Virus record (IMG/VR): IMGVR_UViG_3300021963_009388
Location: 1 to 64,000 of that record
DNA from: a virus
Reading direction: 5' to 3' (one strand)
Length of the DNA stretch: 64,000 nt
Shown: piece by piece, positions 21,352 to 31,556 of the stretch
How positions within the stretch are numbered: the stretch's first letter is position 1
Layout: every line of letters begins with the position of its first letter
Program-made: the position numbers and the translations under genes
Notes under the pieces: model-generated
The model's database searches: none
The model's input: only the letters and a program-made list of their open reading frames with translations
Told to the model about the DNA's origin: nothing

Positions 21352-22488
21352 ATGTTAGATATTCTTAAAGGTAAAAAGCCAGTAGCGGTTATCACTTCTG
21401 ATTGGCACATGGCTCTGGGAGCTTGGAAAAAGTTACCAGATGTTAAAGGCGACGCTGAGTTTTCTTTGAGCCAGATAGTAGATATAGCGATAGAGCTTAA
21501 AGTACCACTTATAGCAGCGGGCGATTTGTTCGATACTAAGAACCCTGACTCCTATAGTGTTAATGCAGTTGCTACACATATGGCTCGAATGAGACAAGCT
21601 GGTCTACCTGTATACTACGTGCAGGGCCAGCACGAAATGGCTACGCCAACATGGTTTAGTTTATTTGAAGGCTGTCACAACGTACATGATAAGCACTTTG
21701 AGATAGGTGGAGTAACTTTTTACGGCTACGACTACTTTCTGCCTAAGTCGGTAGAAGACTCCTACTCTAGGTTTAAGCCGGCTGATGTTCTAATCACACA
21801 TCAAGTATGGAGTGAGCTTCTTCCTTTCAACGGCCAGGAATTCTGCTGCTCCTACAATCTTGTACACGAGCATGTAAAGTACAAGGCTATAGTCAGCGGA
21901 GACTATCATTCTCATTTTAAAGCACCTGTAGGTTCTTCTGTGTTTGTATCCCCCGGTAGCATATGCTTACAAGACTTAAAAGAGTCATGCAATAAGGCCG
22001 CTTGGGTATTAACAGATGATCTAGGGTTTACTTCTGTTCCTTACAACACAAGAAGGCTGATACAGTGCAAGGTAGAGTCTGACTCAGACCTGCACACCTT
22101 GGTAAAGATGGCTGACTCTATAAAGTCTGATGACTACCCTAACGGAATAGGCAAGCCCATAATAAGAGTAAAGTACGCTAGCACTATCGACAACGTTAGC
22201 GTTGCAGTGTCTAGCGCCTTTAAAGGAAAGGCTTACTATGACTTGTCTCCTATTATAGAGGGGTCATCTGAAAGCGAAGACCAAAGCAGGAATGAGCCTG
22301 AAGAGAAGATTCTAGATAAGGTAAACATAGACGAGTGTTTTCAAGAATCCTTGAGTGACTTTTGTGACCCTTCTGATCGGAGCTATGGTGATCTTCTAAG
22401 GCTATGGGGGGCTAGGTCTACTGAGGATATGCGTAGAGAGATAGAGGACATAGCCAACAGCATAAAAACTGGTGGACACGAGCATTAA
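21352..22488 (+). CDS. SbcD/Mre11-like exonuclease subunit
   Basis: 378 residues with calcineurin-like phosphoesterase motifs: TSDWHMA (D17, H19), AAGDLFD near residue 63, VQGQHEMA near residue 98 and SGDYHSHFKA near residue 181. The usual GNHD/E motif reads GQHE here. Partner of the SbcC-like ATPase at 23389, as in T4 gp47/gp46, for DNA-end processing in recombination-dependent replication. The acidic C-terminus is variable. Confidence 0.85.
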   Translation: MLDILKGKKPVAVITSDWHMALGAWKKLPDVKGDAEFSLSQIVDIAIELKVPLIAAGDLFDTKNPDSYSVNAVATHMARMRQAGLPVYYVQGQHEMATPTWFSLFEGCHNVHDKHFEIGGVTFYGYDYFLPKSVEDSYSRFKPADVLITHQVWSELLPFNGQEFCCSYNLVHEHVKYKAIVSGDYHSHFKAPVGSSVFVSPGSICLQDLKESCNKAAWVLTDDLGFTSVPYNTRRLIQCKVESDSDLHTLVKMADSIKSDDYPNGIGKPIIRVKYASTIDNVSVAVSSAFKGKAYYDLSPIIEGSSESEDQSRNEPEEKILDKVNIDECFQESLSDFCDPSDRSYGDLLRLWGARSTEDMRREIEDIANSIKTGGHEH

Positions 22489-22552
22489 TCAGTGAGATAA
22501 TTTAGTGGGCTATCACTAAAGTATTTTAACTGACATACGGAGAAATAATGCT

Positions 22553-23293
22553 ATGGCTGCTCCGCTTCTTCCTCCAAAAAATGTTGGGCCGATAACTTAC
22601 GTTTACAACGGTAAAACTTTTACTGTTAGCTGGCCCTATTTTACGTATGACAGTAATGGTAGAAACGCTTTACAGAAACAAGCTATGCCTGGCGGTAACC
22701 TAGATTTAAACGCAGTAGTCCTAGCTAGTGCTATTCAAGGAGCTCTAGACAAGTTTGCAAATGACGCGGCTAAAAAAGTTTCTGCTGATAGAAAAGCAGC
22801 AAATGACGCGGCGTACGCAGATATGGTTGCGCGTAATTACGCTCAAACAAATGCATCAACTTTGCCAACCACTGTAATTACTCTTGGTAGCACTACTCCA
22901 CAGCCCATTAAACCTTTTACTACTAATACACCTATACTAGCTACTAAGGTTGTTGTAATTACCGCTAAACCCAATAGTCGAAAAGCTATAAAAACCACGC
23001 CCAAAAAACCAAATACTACAAAACAATCAAGTCCTGGAAAACCCACCCCTAACAAAAACCCGGCTATACCTCCACCACCGCCGCCACCACCTGATATAAA
23101 AGTAAGTCTCTGCCTTCCTGACACATACTTAGATATTAAAACCGGTAAATGTGTGCCATGCCCTACTGGAAAGGGACAATACATTAGGGGTAGTGGGTGC
23201 CAGCCATGCCCTCCAGGCTCTACTGGAGAAAGCATACATACTGGGTGTACCCGTGTCGGGCCTGATGGAAATAGCTACACGATGATAGCTTAA
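22553..23293 (+). CDS. Proline-rich linker protein with Cys-rich C-terminus
   Basis: 246 residues, separating the sbcD- and sbcC-like genes. An alpha-helical N-terminal domain (to about 100), a Thr/Lys/Pro linker with an eight-proline run near residue 170, then CLPDTYLDIKTGKCVPC and further Cys/Gly/Pro repeats like extracellular EGF/TNFR-type modules. Probably a virion or surface-exposed protein rather than a recombination factor. Followed by a strong terminator. Confidence 0.55.
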   Translation: MAAPLLPPKNVGPITYVYNGKTFTVSWPYFTYDSNGRNALQKQAMPGGNLDLNAVVLASAIQGALDKFANDAAKKVSADRKAANDAAYADMVARNYAQTNASTLPTTVITLGSTTPQPIKPFTTNTPILATKVVVITAKPNSRKAIKTTPKKPNTTKQSSPGKPTPNKNPAIPPPPPPPPDIKVSLCLPDTYLDIKTGKCVPCPTGKGQYIRGSGCQPCPPGSTGESIHTGCTRVGPDGNSYTMIA

Positions 23294-23316
23294 CTATTTT
23301 TATTAAAATTACTTAT

Positions 23317-23355
23317 CAAGCCCTCTAGTATTTCCTAGAGGGCTTGCTTTATATA
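23317..23355 (+). terminator. Rho-independent terminator
   Basis: A perfect 12-bp stem CAAGCCCTCTAG/CTAGAGGGCTTG with a 6-nt loop, then CTTTATATAT. Ends the transcript of the 22553 gene. Confidence 0.85.
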
Positions 23356-23388
23356 TACTTACGCCATCTTGTTTAATTTGGAGAACTT

Positions 23389-25503
23389 ATGAGATTAGAT
23401 AGGTTAAGGCTTAAAAACTTCTGCTATCACAGAGAGCTCGACTGGGTATTCTCTGATGGCATAACCTCAATATCCGGAGAGAATGGCTCTGGAAAATCAA
23501 GTGCCCTTACAGCCATATACGCAGCCCTTACCGGGGACTTTAAGCGTAACGACGGCGTAATGGGAGATAACATAAACCAGTTCTGTTCAGAGAAAGAAGA
23601 AAGTTTTGTAGAGCTTCATTTCTCTACTGACTCTAACTCTGCAGTAATAACTAGGTATCTAAGACCCAATAAGCGGTCTCTAGTAATAGACGGCGGTACG
23701 CCCATAACGTCAGAGAAAGAAATTGCTTCGGCTATAGAAGGGTTGATAGGCGTATCGTTTGAGATACTGTCTGACTACGTCTTTGTGCGCCAAGGCGATA
23801 TGCTAGGCGCGATAACCATGCGCAAAGGCGATAGACTATCAGCACTTCAATCGCTGTATGGCCTGCAAAGGTCTGAATCTTGTTACGACGAGATAAGTAA
23901 AAGCGCTGCTAAAATAATAGTGCAAACCCCCTCTGAAACTATAGAGAGCATAGCTGCTCAGCTTAGAGAGAAGAATCTAATTCTTAACTCTTTGAAAGAG
24001 TCTATTGTAGATTTAAATAAGCAAGAACTAAATGACTCTAGCCTAAAGGCAGACCTTGAGTTTTTTAGAAAGCAAGAATCAATCAAGTCTAGCATAGCTG
24101 AAGCTAATCTTAGTTTATCTAAAGTTGGCAACGATCTTAAAGAATTGATAAATAGAAGACCCATAGTAGTCGATAGGCTTAGCGGGCTGGATGTAGGTAA
24201 CCTTGATGCTATGCTATCAGATTATAAAAGAGCCAAAATCGTATGGGGCTCTATATCGTCTTATGATTTAAGAATGGCTTCAAATCGAAGTAGCGAAAGT
24301 CTTTTGTCAAGTAGACTTGGAGAGCTAATAGATTCTAAGCCTGAAAAATTAAAGGGTTACATAGCCTCAAGCGGAAAAGACTTTGATCATCTCACTGAGT
24401 TGTGCGGAGCTCTTAGCTCTAAGCGAGAGTGTTTAGAAAAGCTTCAGACTAAAAATGAATGCCCAATATGTGGAAATATGGGGGCAACACTGGCGGTAGC
24501 TGTGGATGCCCTTAAAGAAACTATAAGCATTTTAGAGCCTACAATACAACTAATGAGAGAGCTCTACCAGTCAAGCAGGGACTACGATAACCGAATATCC
24601 GATTACGAAACTAATTATGCTTTACTAAACAATCAGATTGCTCTTTTAAAGTCTAGGATGGAGGAAGTTAGACCGGAAGAGCCCAGTGTCAGCGAAAGCG
24701 AAGCCGATAAGTTTATATCTAGTTTTAACGAAGCTAGAATAAACTACAACGCTGCCTCTAGTGAGTTGGCTTCTTTAGACTCTAGAATAGTTTCTGCAGA
24801 AGCCTCCATAGCAACTTTAAATGATCTAATAGATTCTAAGAAAGGCCTGTGCGACACCTCCATAGACTACGCAAAGATAGATAGGGAGCTATCTTTTAAA
24901 ATAGCCGAGATAGGCGCTAATAAAGAAAAGAGTATTAGATTTCAGGAGCAGGAAAGATCTTTAAAGGAATCTATAGTGTACTTGGAATCAAGAAGAGAAA
25001 AAATAATGGGGGACATAGGTGAGGCTAATGTTAATAAAGAAATTAAAGATCACCTAGAAAATTTAAGAACAGTGATGCATAAGACTAACCTACCAAGAAA
25101 ACTTACGGTAAACTATCTTAAGAGAACTGTTGTTAAAGCGAATAATTACTTGGAAGATTTCAGCGCTCCATTTAGAATATACTCAGATGACGATTTGGTT
25201 TTCTGGGCGAAGTTTATAGATGGAAGAGACCTACCAGTAGGAAGGCTTTCAGGCGGCGAGCTAGGTGTGCTGTCTTTAGCGTTTAGGCTAGCAGTACACT
25301 TTGAAATAGGCGCTGGACTAAACCTCTTGGTTTTGGACGAGCCTACTGATGCTCTAGATGAGGCTAATTTAGAGTGCATTGAAACTGCATTCTCTAGGAT
25401 GAGAGCTATGTCTAAATCTTGTGGTCTGCAGGTTCTTATAGTTAGCCATAGAAAAGCTATCGAGAGAATGTGCGATCATAAGCTTCTCTGTACAAAAAGG
25501 TGA
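23389..25503 (+). CDS. SbcC/Rad50-like ATPase
   Basis: 704 residues, SMC-like. Walker A GENGSGKSSAL at about residues 30-40, long coiled-coil arms with a zinc hook CPICG near residue 358, ABC signature LSGGELGVLS near 619 and Walker B LLVLDEPTDALD near 646-657. Works with the SbcD-like nuclease as an end-tethering and resection complex. Shorter than bacterial SbcC (about 1000 residues), in the size range of phage gp46-type proteins. Confidence 0.9.
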   Translation: MRLDRLRLKNFCYHRELDWVFSDGITSISGENGSGKSSALTAIYAALTGDFKRNDGVMGDNINQFCSEKEESFVELHFSTDSNSAVITRYLRPNKRSLVIDGGTPITSEKEIASAIEGLIGVSFEILSDYVFVRQGDMLGAITMRKGDRLSALQSLYGLQRSESCYDEISKSAAKIIVQTPSETIESIAAQLREKNLILNSLKESIVDLNKQELNDSSLKADLEFFRKQESIKSSIAEANLSLSKVGNDLKELINRRPIVVDRLSGLDVGNLDAMLSDYKRAKIVWGSISSYDLRMASNRSSESLLSSRLGELIDSKPEKLKGYIASSGKDFDHLTELCGALSSKRECLEKLQTKNECPICGNMGATLAVAVDALKETISILEPTIQLMRELYQSSRDYDNRISDYETNYALLNNQIALLKSRMEEVRPEEPSVSESEADKFISSFNEARINYNAASSELASLDSRIVSAEASIATLNDLIDSKKGLCDTSIDYAKIDRELSFKIAEIGANKEKSIRFQEQERSLKESIVYLESRREKIMGDIGEANVNKEIKDHLENLRTVMHKTNLPRKLTVNYLKRTVVKANNYLEDFSAPFRIYSDDDLVFWAKFIDGRDLPVGRLSGGELGVLSLAFRLAVHFEIGAGLNLLVLDEPTDALDEANLECIETAFSRMRAMSKSCGLQVLIVSHRKAIERMCDHKLLCTKR

Positions 25504-25506
25504 TAG

Positions 25507-26421
25507 ATGACTACGGCCATAGAAGGATCTGTATATAAGTTGTCGCTCGATAGCAATGGAGAGGTATGGGTAATAGCTGGCGACAAAATGCCAAGCTGTA
25601 CCCATATGGGTGTCGAAGAATACACAAGCAATTTAGAAAAGTCTGGATCTTATCCTAGCAATTTGAGAATACTGGGTAACAGCTATAACGCTGAGCTTAT
25701 AGTAAGGCTGTACGGCCTTAAATCTAAAGGCTTTATAAAGTCTATAGAACTGGGCAGCCCTTCTATAAGCTCAAGCGATGATACTGCTTCCATTCTTATG
25801 CGAATGAGAATGTCTAACCTTCCAGCTTCTTTAGGTGGATGGCATGAGATGAATCAGAACGACTGCATATCTTATGGTGTAGGAGTTCTGATGAGGTCTG
25901 CCACCAACGGATCTCACTTGCGGGCCTGCGAGCTAATGAAGCAGCACCCTGTTTGGGGTTACGTAAACTTTATACCCCATATCAACGACATGTTCTTTAC
26001 GAAGGTTATGGCGAGAATAGCTGACCCTAGATGGTTCGTAGACCCGAGCCACGTTAACAGGTTGTCACGTTTATATGCATGGCTCGGTCTGTGCAACGGT
26101 CCTCAAACGGATGAAAAGCTTGTTAAAAAGTTTGATGTTTACTCTTGCTGGTCTGAAGGGCTTACAGGCAGCCCTGAAGATATGGCTAAGCCAGGGTGGT
26201 TTATAATAAGAGAAGGCAACATAAGATGGGGAGCTCATAAGCCGTGGGTAAGGACTTTAAGAATGTCGCAACTTTTTATCAAGTTTTTAAACACCGCTTG
26301 GATAGACTGCATCTATCCTTACCCTAATAATTGGATGGAAAAAATATTAGAACCAGACATATTCTTTAATAGCTCAGTGGATTCTTTGGGATTTTCAAAT
26401 CACAGAAAAAAAATTATTTAA
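25507..26421 (+). CDS. Hypothetical protein next to the SbcC-like gene
   Basis: 304 residues, starting 3 bases after the SbcC-like stop and so co-transcribed. Mixed alpha/beta with many tryptophans in the second half. No motif I recognise. Followed by a 180-bp gap with T-rich tracts and a sigma70-like promoter. Confidence 0.6.
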   Translation: MTTAIEGSVYKLSLDSNGEVWVIAGDKMPSCTHMGVEEYTSNLEKSGSYPSNLRILGNSYNAELIVRLYGLKSKGFIKSIELGSPSISSSDDTASILMRMRMSNLPASLGGWHEMNQNDCISYGVGVLMRSATNGSHLRACELMKQHPVWGYVNFIPHINDMFFTKVMARIADPRWFVDPSHVNRLSRLYAWLGLCNGPQTDEKLVKKFDVYSCWSEGLTGSPEDMAKPGWFIIREGNIRWGAHKPWVRTLRMSQLFIKFLNTAWIDCIYPYPNNWMEKILEPDIFFNSSVDSLGFSNHRKKII

Positions 26422-26494
26422 TCTTATTTGAGACTATAAGTCTTTCTGTTAAAAGGCCTTGTATTTTATTTTATTTTAACTTTTTAATCAGTGA

Positions 26495-26523
26495 TTGACA
26501 CTCCTCTAATAGATAAATAGAAT
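26495..26523 (+). promoter_or_regulatory. Sigma70-type promoter
   Basis: TTGACA (26495-26500), 17-bp spacer, TAGAAT (26518-26523), upstream of the helicase operon. A CTCAATA-AA-TATTGAG dyad follows shortly downstream and could be an operator or leader hairpin. Confidence 0.65.
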
Positions 26524-26603
26524 TCGATTCTAACCTTAGTGGGCTCAATAAATATTGAGTTCGCATAACAATACTTATGCCATGACCGGCAGAAGAGGTT
26601 TAC

Positions 26604-28139
26604 ATGGACGTAGTATTTACTACAGGCAATTCGCTACTTCAGATATCGGTTCCAGAGTTTGGGCCAGGGCTTCCGGTAGATCTTACTAAAGCCTTTGAAA
26701 GCAGGCTATGCTACACACACAGCACCTTTAATCAGCCTACCTACTTCTCCAAAAAGAGCGGCGTATCTACTGAGATAAGAAGAGTGTTTCAGTATGACTT
26801 AAAGGGTAACTTAGTGTGTCCTAAGGGTTTCATATCTAAGCTTGAAACAGACGCAAAAAGCCTTGGGTACTCAGTTAAAAGAGTTAACATAGACGCGGAG
26901 TATCAGAGAGGCCCAGCCTTTCAATACGACCTTGATAGGCTCTCAGGTCTCATACAGTTAAAAGATAAACAAGACGAGTGCTTGGCCGCTATTCTTACAA
27001 GTGAAGGGGGTATAATAGTTGGGCCTACAGGATTTGGAAAGTCCTTCATGTTCTCAGCAATCTGCCTAGCCTACCCCAATGCAAAGATTCAAATAGTTAC
27101 GAAGCGCGTAGATGTTATGAAGCGCATATATGGTGGGCTATCAAAGTTTATACCTAAGCTGGGAATGGTAGGTAGCGGTAACTGTAACTGGGAGCGAGTG
27201 ACGGTAATAACCGCCGATAGCATGCACCGAATATCCCATACAGACGAAGGACTTGCAGACATACTTCTGTACGACGAAGTACATGAGGCTGTAGCTCCAA
27301 CCTACCAACATGAGCTGGGTAAGTTTCTAAGGACTCGCAAGTTTGGGTTCACTGCGTCTCCCGATGGCAGAATGGATGGCGCGCACTTTATGCTTGAAGC
27401 CATATTTGGTCCTAGAATATTCGAGCTGTCCTATAGCGCAGCTGTGGATGTAGATTTGGTAGTCCCAATCAAAGTAGAGTGGGTAGCCGTAGACGGTGAT
27501 GGGCCTAGCCCCTGCGCTGACCTTTCAGGCGTTCCCAGAGAAAGATGGGGCATTTGGCGTAACGAGTATAGAAACAAAGCAATAGCCGACAAGGCTAGGG
27601 AATACGCTAAGGATGACCAGGTACTTATAATGGTAAAGTCAATTGAACACGCAGTTCATTTGAAGCAGTTCTTACCAGAGTTTAAGCTTTGCTACGACAG
27701 CATGGACCCCGCTGACTACAGCAGATATGTATCCAAAGGAATGCTAGACCACACAGAGCCTTTGATGGTACCAGCTAGGCGAGAAGAGATGAGGCTAGGG
27801 TTTGAGCGTGGAACTCTGAAGAAGGTTATAAGCACAGATGTCTGGAGTACAGGCGTGGACTTTGCCCAGCTTGCTGTTCTGATAAGGGCAGACGCCAGGG
27901 CGAGTAAAATCGTAGACATACAGGCGCCTGGTCGAGTAGCTCGAAAGCATGAAGAGTCAGGTAAAGAGTTTGGAGTGGTAATAGACTTCATGGACAACTT
28001 TGACTTTACGTTTCAGAACAGAAGCAGAAGCAGGCGGGTTAGCTATAGAAAAATGGGGTGGGAAGAGATAGTAACTACCAGCGGTAAGCTACTGCCTGAT
28101 GACCACATAGAAGTTTTAGAGGAGGCATTTGATGAGTGA
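26604..28139 (+). CDS. SF2 DNA helicase (UvsW-like)
   Basis: 511 residues. Walker A IIVGPTGFGKSFM near residues 134-146, DExH-type LYDEVHEA near 222, GFTASPDGR as motif III, STDVWSTGVDF and a PGRVARKHE motif VI near 440. The layout (N-terminal extension then two RecA domains) fits phage UvsW-type helicases acting on recombination intermediates and stalled forks. First gene of the replication operon. Confidence 0.85.
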   Translation: MDVVFTTGNSLLQISVPEFGPGLPVDLTKAFESRLCYTHSTFNQPTYFSKKSGVSTEIRRVFQYDLKGNLVCPKGFISKLETDAKSLGYSVKRVNIDAEYQRGPAFQYDLDRLSGLIQLKDKQDECLAAILTSEGGIIVGPTGFGKSFMFSAICLAYPNAKIQIVTKRVDVMKRIYGGLSKFIPKLGMVGSGNCNWERVTVITADSMHRISHTDEGLADILLYDEVHEAVAPTYQHELGKFLRTRKFGFTASPDGRMDGAHFMLEAIFGPRIFELSYSAAVDVDLVVPIKVEWVAVDGDGPSPCADLSGVPRERWGIWRNEYRNKAIADKAREYAKDDQVLIMVKSIEHAVHLKQFLPEFKLCYDSMDPADYSRYVSKGMLDHTEPLMVPARREEMRLGFERGTLKKVISTDVWSTGVDFAQLAVLIRADARASKIVDIQAPGRVARKHEESGKEFGVVIDFMDNFDFTFQNRSRSRRVSYRKMGWEEIVTTSGKLLPDDHIEVLEEAFDE

Positions 28140-28836
28140 TCAAGTAAGCATGGACGTTCTAGCTTTAGAAGCTAGGCGTGTTTACTGTATGCATATGCGT
28201 AATTTTAATAGATCAAAAGGGCAATCTTCCAACTACGGCAAAGGTAAATTGGCTAGGTACGACGGCACTTCTTCAGGCAGGCCCAGGCCTGGAGAAGCCG
28301 TATTAAGTAAGGACGGAAAAGACTACAAGCCTGTCTGGCCCAGAATAGCTGAAACTGTAAGTTCAAACAGAGTTACCATACTAGAGCTAATAAGGGCTCA
28401 GTTTGCCACTGTATCAGGTGGCGCTCCTTCTGCCAGTGCTTGCTATGGTGATAGAGCTGTAAGGCTTACAGTGCAGCGCAGAGAACAGGAGAAGCAGGAG
28501 ACCTTAAACCTTCTTAACTCCTACAGACAGGTAACTAACATCGAGGTGACTCGAATGCGTGACTTTATAACATCGGAGCAGTCTGTTGTGGATATCATCG
28601 CTGGATGTGATGTTTCTCCTTTTTACAAAGTTAACACAATAATGTTTATGAGTGACTCGGCTTTCATAGATCCTTTAATTATAAGCTTAGCCGAAGAAGA
28701 CTATCTTATGCGAATGGATGTGTACGAGGCTGTATGGTCTAAGTCCATACATACTTCGTTCAGGAGCACGGCTATTAATTCTCTCCGCAGGGAGAGAGCT
28801 AGCCTATTTATTAGCACGGATAATCTAATTTTATAG
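28132..28836 (+). CDS. Hypothetical protein between two helicases
   Basis: 234 residues from the ATG at 28132 (GAGGAGG upstream), overlapping the helicase gene by 8 bases. Basic, helical, no motif. Its location beside the DnaB-like helicase and primase makes a helicase-loader or primosome role possible, but nothing in the sequence proves it. Confidence 0.6.
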   Translation: MSDQVSMDVLALEARRVYCMHMRNFNRSKGQSSNYGKGKLARYDGTSSGRPRPGEAVLSKDGKDYKPVWPRIAETVSSNRVTILELIRAQFATVSGGAPSASACYGDRAVRLTVQRREQEKQETLNLLNSYRQVTNIEVTRMRDFITSEQSVVDIIAGCDVSPFYKVNTIMFMSDSAFIDPLIISLAEEDYLMRMDVYEAVWSKSIHTSFRSTAINSLRRERASLFISTDNLIL

Positions 28837-28844
28837 GGGTTAAC

Positions 28845-30494
28845 ATGGATGGTTATGTAGATAAAAGATTACCTGAAGTAGTTGAAACAGTTTATAGGAT
28901 TGACGCTTCAACTGTTGATTTTGTTATTAAGCATATAGTAGCCGATTCCACTTTGCTGTTAGAGTGTTTACCGCATTTTAACGAAGAGTACTTTTCCTCT
29001 GACGAGAAGCCTTACAGAATAATCATCAAAGCCCTTAAATTCTATCACAACGAGTTTAATGAGGCTCCAACTTCTGAGATGATAAAATGCATAGTAAGCG
29101 ATCTATCAGAAGTAAGAGGTAGCCTTCCTGTAGATGGCCTGAGTCTAAAGGATCAAGTCTTTAGAATAGTTGACAGCGCTTTTGACTATGGCAAGGACGG
29201 AGTCGAAGCGAATAGAAAGCTATGTAGAGAAACTCTGCAAAGGTTCTTAAACGAAAGAGCTATTCACGATAAGCTTTACAGCCAGCTTAGCTCTACCTCT
29301 GCGGTTCAGACTGTAGTTAAAGACGCTAATGATTTCTTTAACAAGTTCATATCTGTAAACCAGTCGATTCAATCGATGAATGAGTCGGCAATGTGCGATG
29401 TTATTCCAGACCTGTGGAAGCCTGCCACTAAGATAGGAGACCCTTTAGGCCTTCCTTACTTTGATAAGTTTATGACCGGCGGCACTAACGCTGGGGATGT
29501 GTACGCTATTCTAGGTGGGTTCGGCTCTGGTAAAACTTGGATGGGTATAAACGTAATAGCTAATAATTGCGCTCGCGAGCACGCCAGGGAAATGAAGTGC
29601 ATAGCGGAAAATACGCCTTATATACCTAAGGTAGGCATCTATGTAAATTACGAAGGCAGTATTGATGTTATTAGATTTAGGTTGGCTGCTTGTCTCTCTA
29701 GAATACCTGAGAAAATTATAAAGGAGCACCTCGTAAATGGCCTGCCTCTATCTACCAGAGAAACTCTAAGAGACTACGAGCTTCGAAGGTACTCTAACAC
29801 CAAGGATGAGGCTATGCGCATACCCGAAGTTGAAAGGTTTGCAAGCATTAAGGGTTTAGTAAATAGGTACACGCAGATTCTGGACATGAGTGGTAGCACT
29901 CCTGCTAAGCTAGGCAAGGGCTTTACTTCTGAGTTAATATCTCAGATAGATAAGTATGTAGCAGCTAACAAAGTACAGATAGGCACAGTGTGCGTCGATT
30001 ATGTAAAGCTAATGGCCGACAGGCATATCGCAGCTAATGGTAACAAGATGGAGAATCTAAGGCATTATATTCGTAGGGTTCCAGCTGAGCTATCCGTAGG
30101 CATAGGCATAAAGCATAACTGCGTAGTGTGGCTTCTTCATCAGATAAGCGGCGAAGCCAATAGCATAAGGCCTGGAAAAGCATTACACCATTCTCACTCT
30201 TCCGAGAGTAAAGACTTTGGTGAAAATGTGCATAGGGTATTTTGCTTAGGGCAAAAGCATGAGGAGAGCGGAGTTCAGCGCATGGACGCTTCAAAGCTTC
30301 GTAGCGATGAGACTCCATCTAAGAGCTATGTGGTTGTTAAGTTTGACGGAGAAACCAGCTCCTTTAGCCTAGACAACAACTGGATCATAGATGAACACGC
30401 CGGGTTTGTTAAGGCTTCCTATTCTGGGTCTTCTATGGATGTGTCTTCTAGAGGCAGATCTAAAGAAGAAGACTCAAATGACAGAGATTCTTAA
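28845..30494 (+). CDS. Replicative DnaB-like helicase
   Basis: 549 residues. A helical N-terminal domain (to about 180), then a RecA-like core with Walker A GGFGSGKTWMG near residue 224, Walker B-like VCVDYVKLM near 382-390 and a later HHSHSSESKDFGENVHRVF segment. Expected to be the hexameric fork helicase, paired with the primase encoded 10 bases downstream. Confidence 0.85.
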   Translation: MDGYVDKRLPEVVETVYRIDASTVDFVIKHIVADSTLLLECLPHFNEEYFSSDEKPYRIIIKALKFYHNEFNEAPTSEMIKCIVSDLSEVRGSLPVDGLSLKDQVFRIVDSAFDYGKDGVEANRKLCRETLQRFLNERAIHDKLYSQLSSTSAVQTVVKDANDFFNKFISVNQSIQSMNESAMCDVIPDLWKPATKIGDPLGLPYFDKFMTGGTNAGDVYAILGGFGSGKTWMGINVIANNCAREHAREMKCIAENTPYIPKVGIYVNYEGSIDVIRFRLAACLSRIPEKIIKEHLVNGLPLSTRETLRDYELRRYSNTKDEAMRIPEVERFASIKGLVNRYTQILDMSGSTPAKLGKGFTSELISQIDKYVAANKVQIGTVCVDYVKLMADRHIAANGNKMENLRHYIRRVPAELSVGIGIKHNCVVWLLHQISGEANSIRPGKALHHSHSSESKDFGENVHRVFCLGQKHEESGVQRMDASKLRSDETPSKSYVVVKFDGETSSFSLDNNWIIDEHAGFVKASYSGSSMDVSSRGRSKEEDSNDRDS

Positions 30495-30503
30495 AGGAGA
30501 ACT

Positions 30504-31556
30504 ATGAGCACAGCTGTAGACGATGTATTGTGCCCAGAGCTTTACTTTAGGTTAAAGAAAGTGTTTGGGAAGGTATATGTAAATAATAGAGGTACGGCTA
30601 TGGTTATGCGGCCTAGCTCCAATGGAGAAAGGCCCACGTACTTACTGCATGGAGAGTATTATAGAATATGCTGCCCATGGTGCGGAGACACTCGACATAG
30701 GCTTTATATAAACCATAGGTGGTTTGAGCATCGCCATATGGCGAACTGCTTCAACGAGACAGCGTGCACCAGGGGAGAGCTGGGCAGCATGCGCCTAGAC
30801 CAGCTACATCTGTGGCTGTTCAATACTTCTTCTCCTGTGTCTTTGCCAGTGCATCATAAGGTAATGACGCATGAGCAGATAACGGCTTTGACTGAGATTC
30901 GACCTCCTGATAGGTGTGTAGCCTTATCTTCGCTTAGAGAAGACCACGAAGTCCTAAACTACATAGTTCAAAGGGGTTATAACCCTAAGGTTTTGGAGAA
31001 GTACTTAGGAGTGGGCTGGATAACAGAAGAAGCTATTCCAACCCAGAGAGAAAGAATTTACATACCAGTTTTTCAAAATGGGAAATTAATGGGGTACCAG
31101 GGGCGAATAATTACAGACGACCCATTAAAGAAGAAGCAAAAATATATCAACCCACCAGGTATGAAGAAGTCTATGCTTCTATATAATCTGGATAACGCCA
31201 AGAATCAGAATGTGGTTGTCATATGCGAAGGCCCTATTGACGTGTGGTCTGTAGGCCCTTCAGGTGTAGCTATCTTTGGAAGCGATTGCAGCCAGGGGCA
31301 GCTAAACCTTATCGGTGAATTCTTTAACGGCAAGGTTATAGCTATAGCCCTTGATGGGGATGCTTCCTACAAGGCAGACGCGCTTGTAGATAAAGTTCAG
31401 CATTCAGCGCCTAGGTCTGTGGTTATTAAGATACCCATGGCGAAAGAAGAAGATCCAGATTCCCTAAGAGATGAGTTGTGGAGACGTCTCCAATCTATAG
31501 CAACAAACATGGGTGTCACTTTGCCAGACACTTTAAAGGAGTGGCCCAGTGAATGA
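30504..31556 (+). CDS. DnaG-like primase (CHC2 zinc, TOPRIM)
   Basis: 350 residues with AAGGAG upstream. N-terminal zinc-binding CCPWCGDTRHR (about 56-66) plus later histidine and cysteines, and TOPRIM motifs CEGPIDVWSV near 238 and IALDGDAS near 280. Synthesises RNA primers for the fork helicase. Contains dispersed palindrome copy 5 and overlaps the polymerase gene by 8 bases. Confidence 0.85.
   Translation: MSTAVDDVLCPELYFRLKKVFGKVYVNNRGTAMVMRPSSNGERPTYLLHGEYYRICCPWCGDTRHRLYINHRWFEHRHMANCFNETACTRGELGSMRLDQLHLWLFNTSSPVSLPVHHKVMTHEQITALTEIRPPDRCVALSSLREDHEVLNYIVQRGYNPKVLEKYLGVGWITEEAIPTQRERIYIPVFQNGKLMGYQGRIITDDPLKKKQKYINPPGMKKSMLLYNLDNAKNQNVVVICEGPIDVWSVGPSGVAIFGSDCSQGQLNLIGEFFNGKVIAIALDGDASYKADALVDKVQHSAPRSVVIKIPMAKEEDPDSLRDELWRRLQSIATNMGVTLPDTLKEWPSE
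31478..31493. repeat. Dispersed palindrome copy 5
   Basis: GTGGAGACGTCTCCAA, one difference from consensus; read in the primase gene as Leu-Trp-Arg-Arg-Leu-Gln. Confidence 0.75.
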
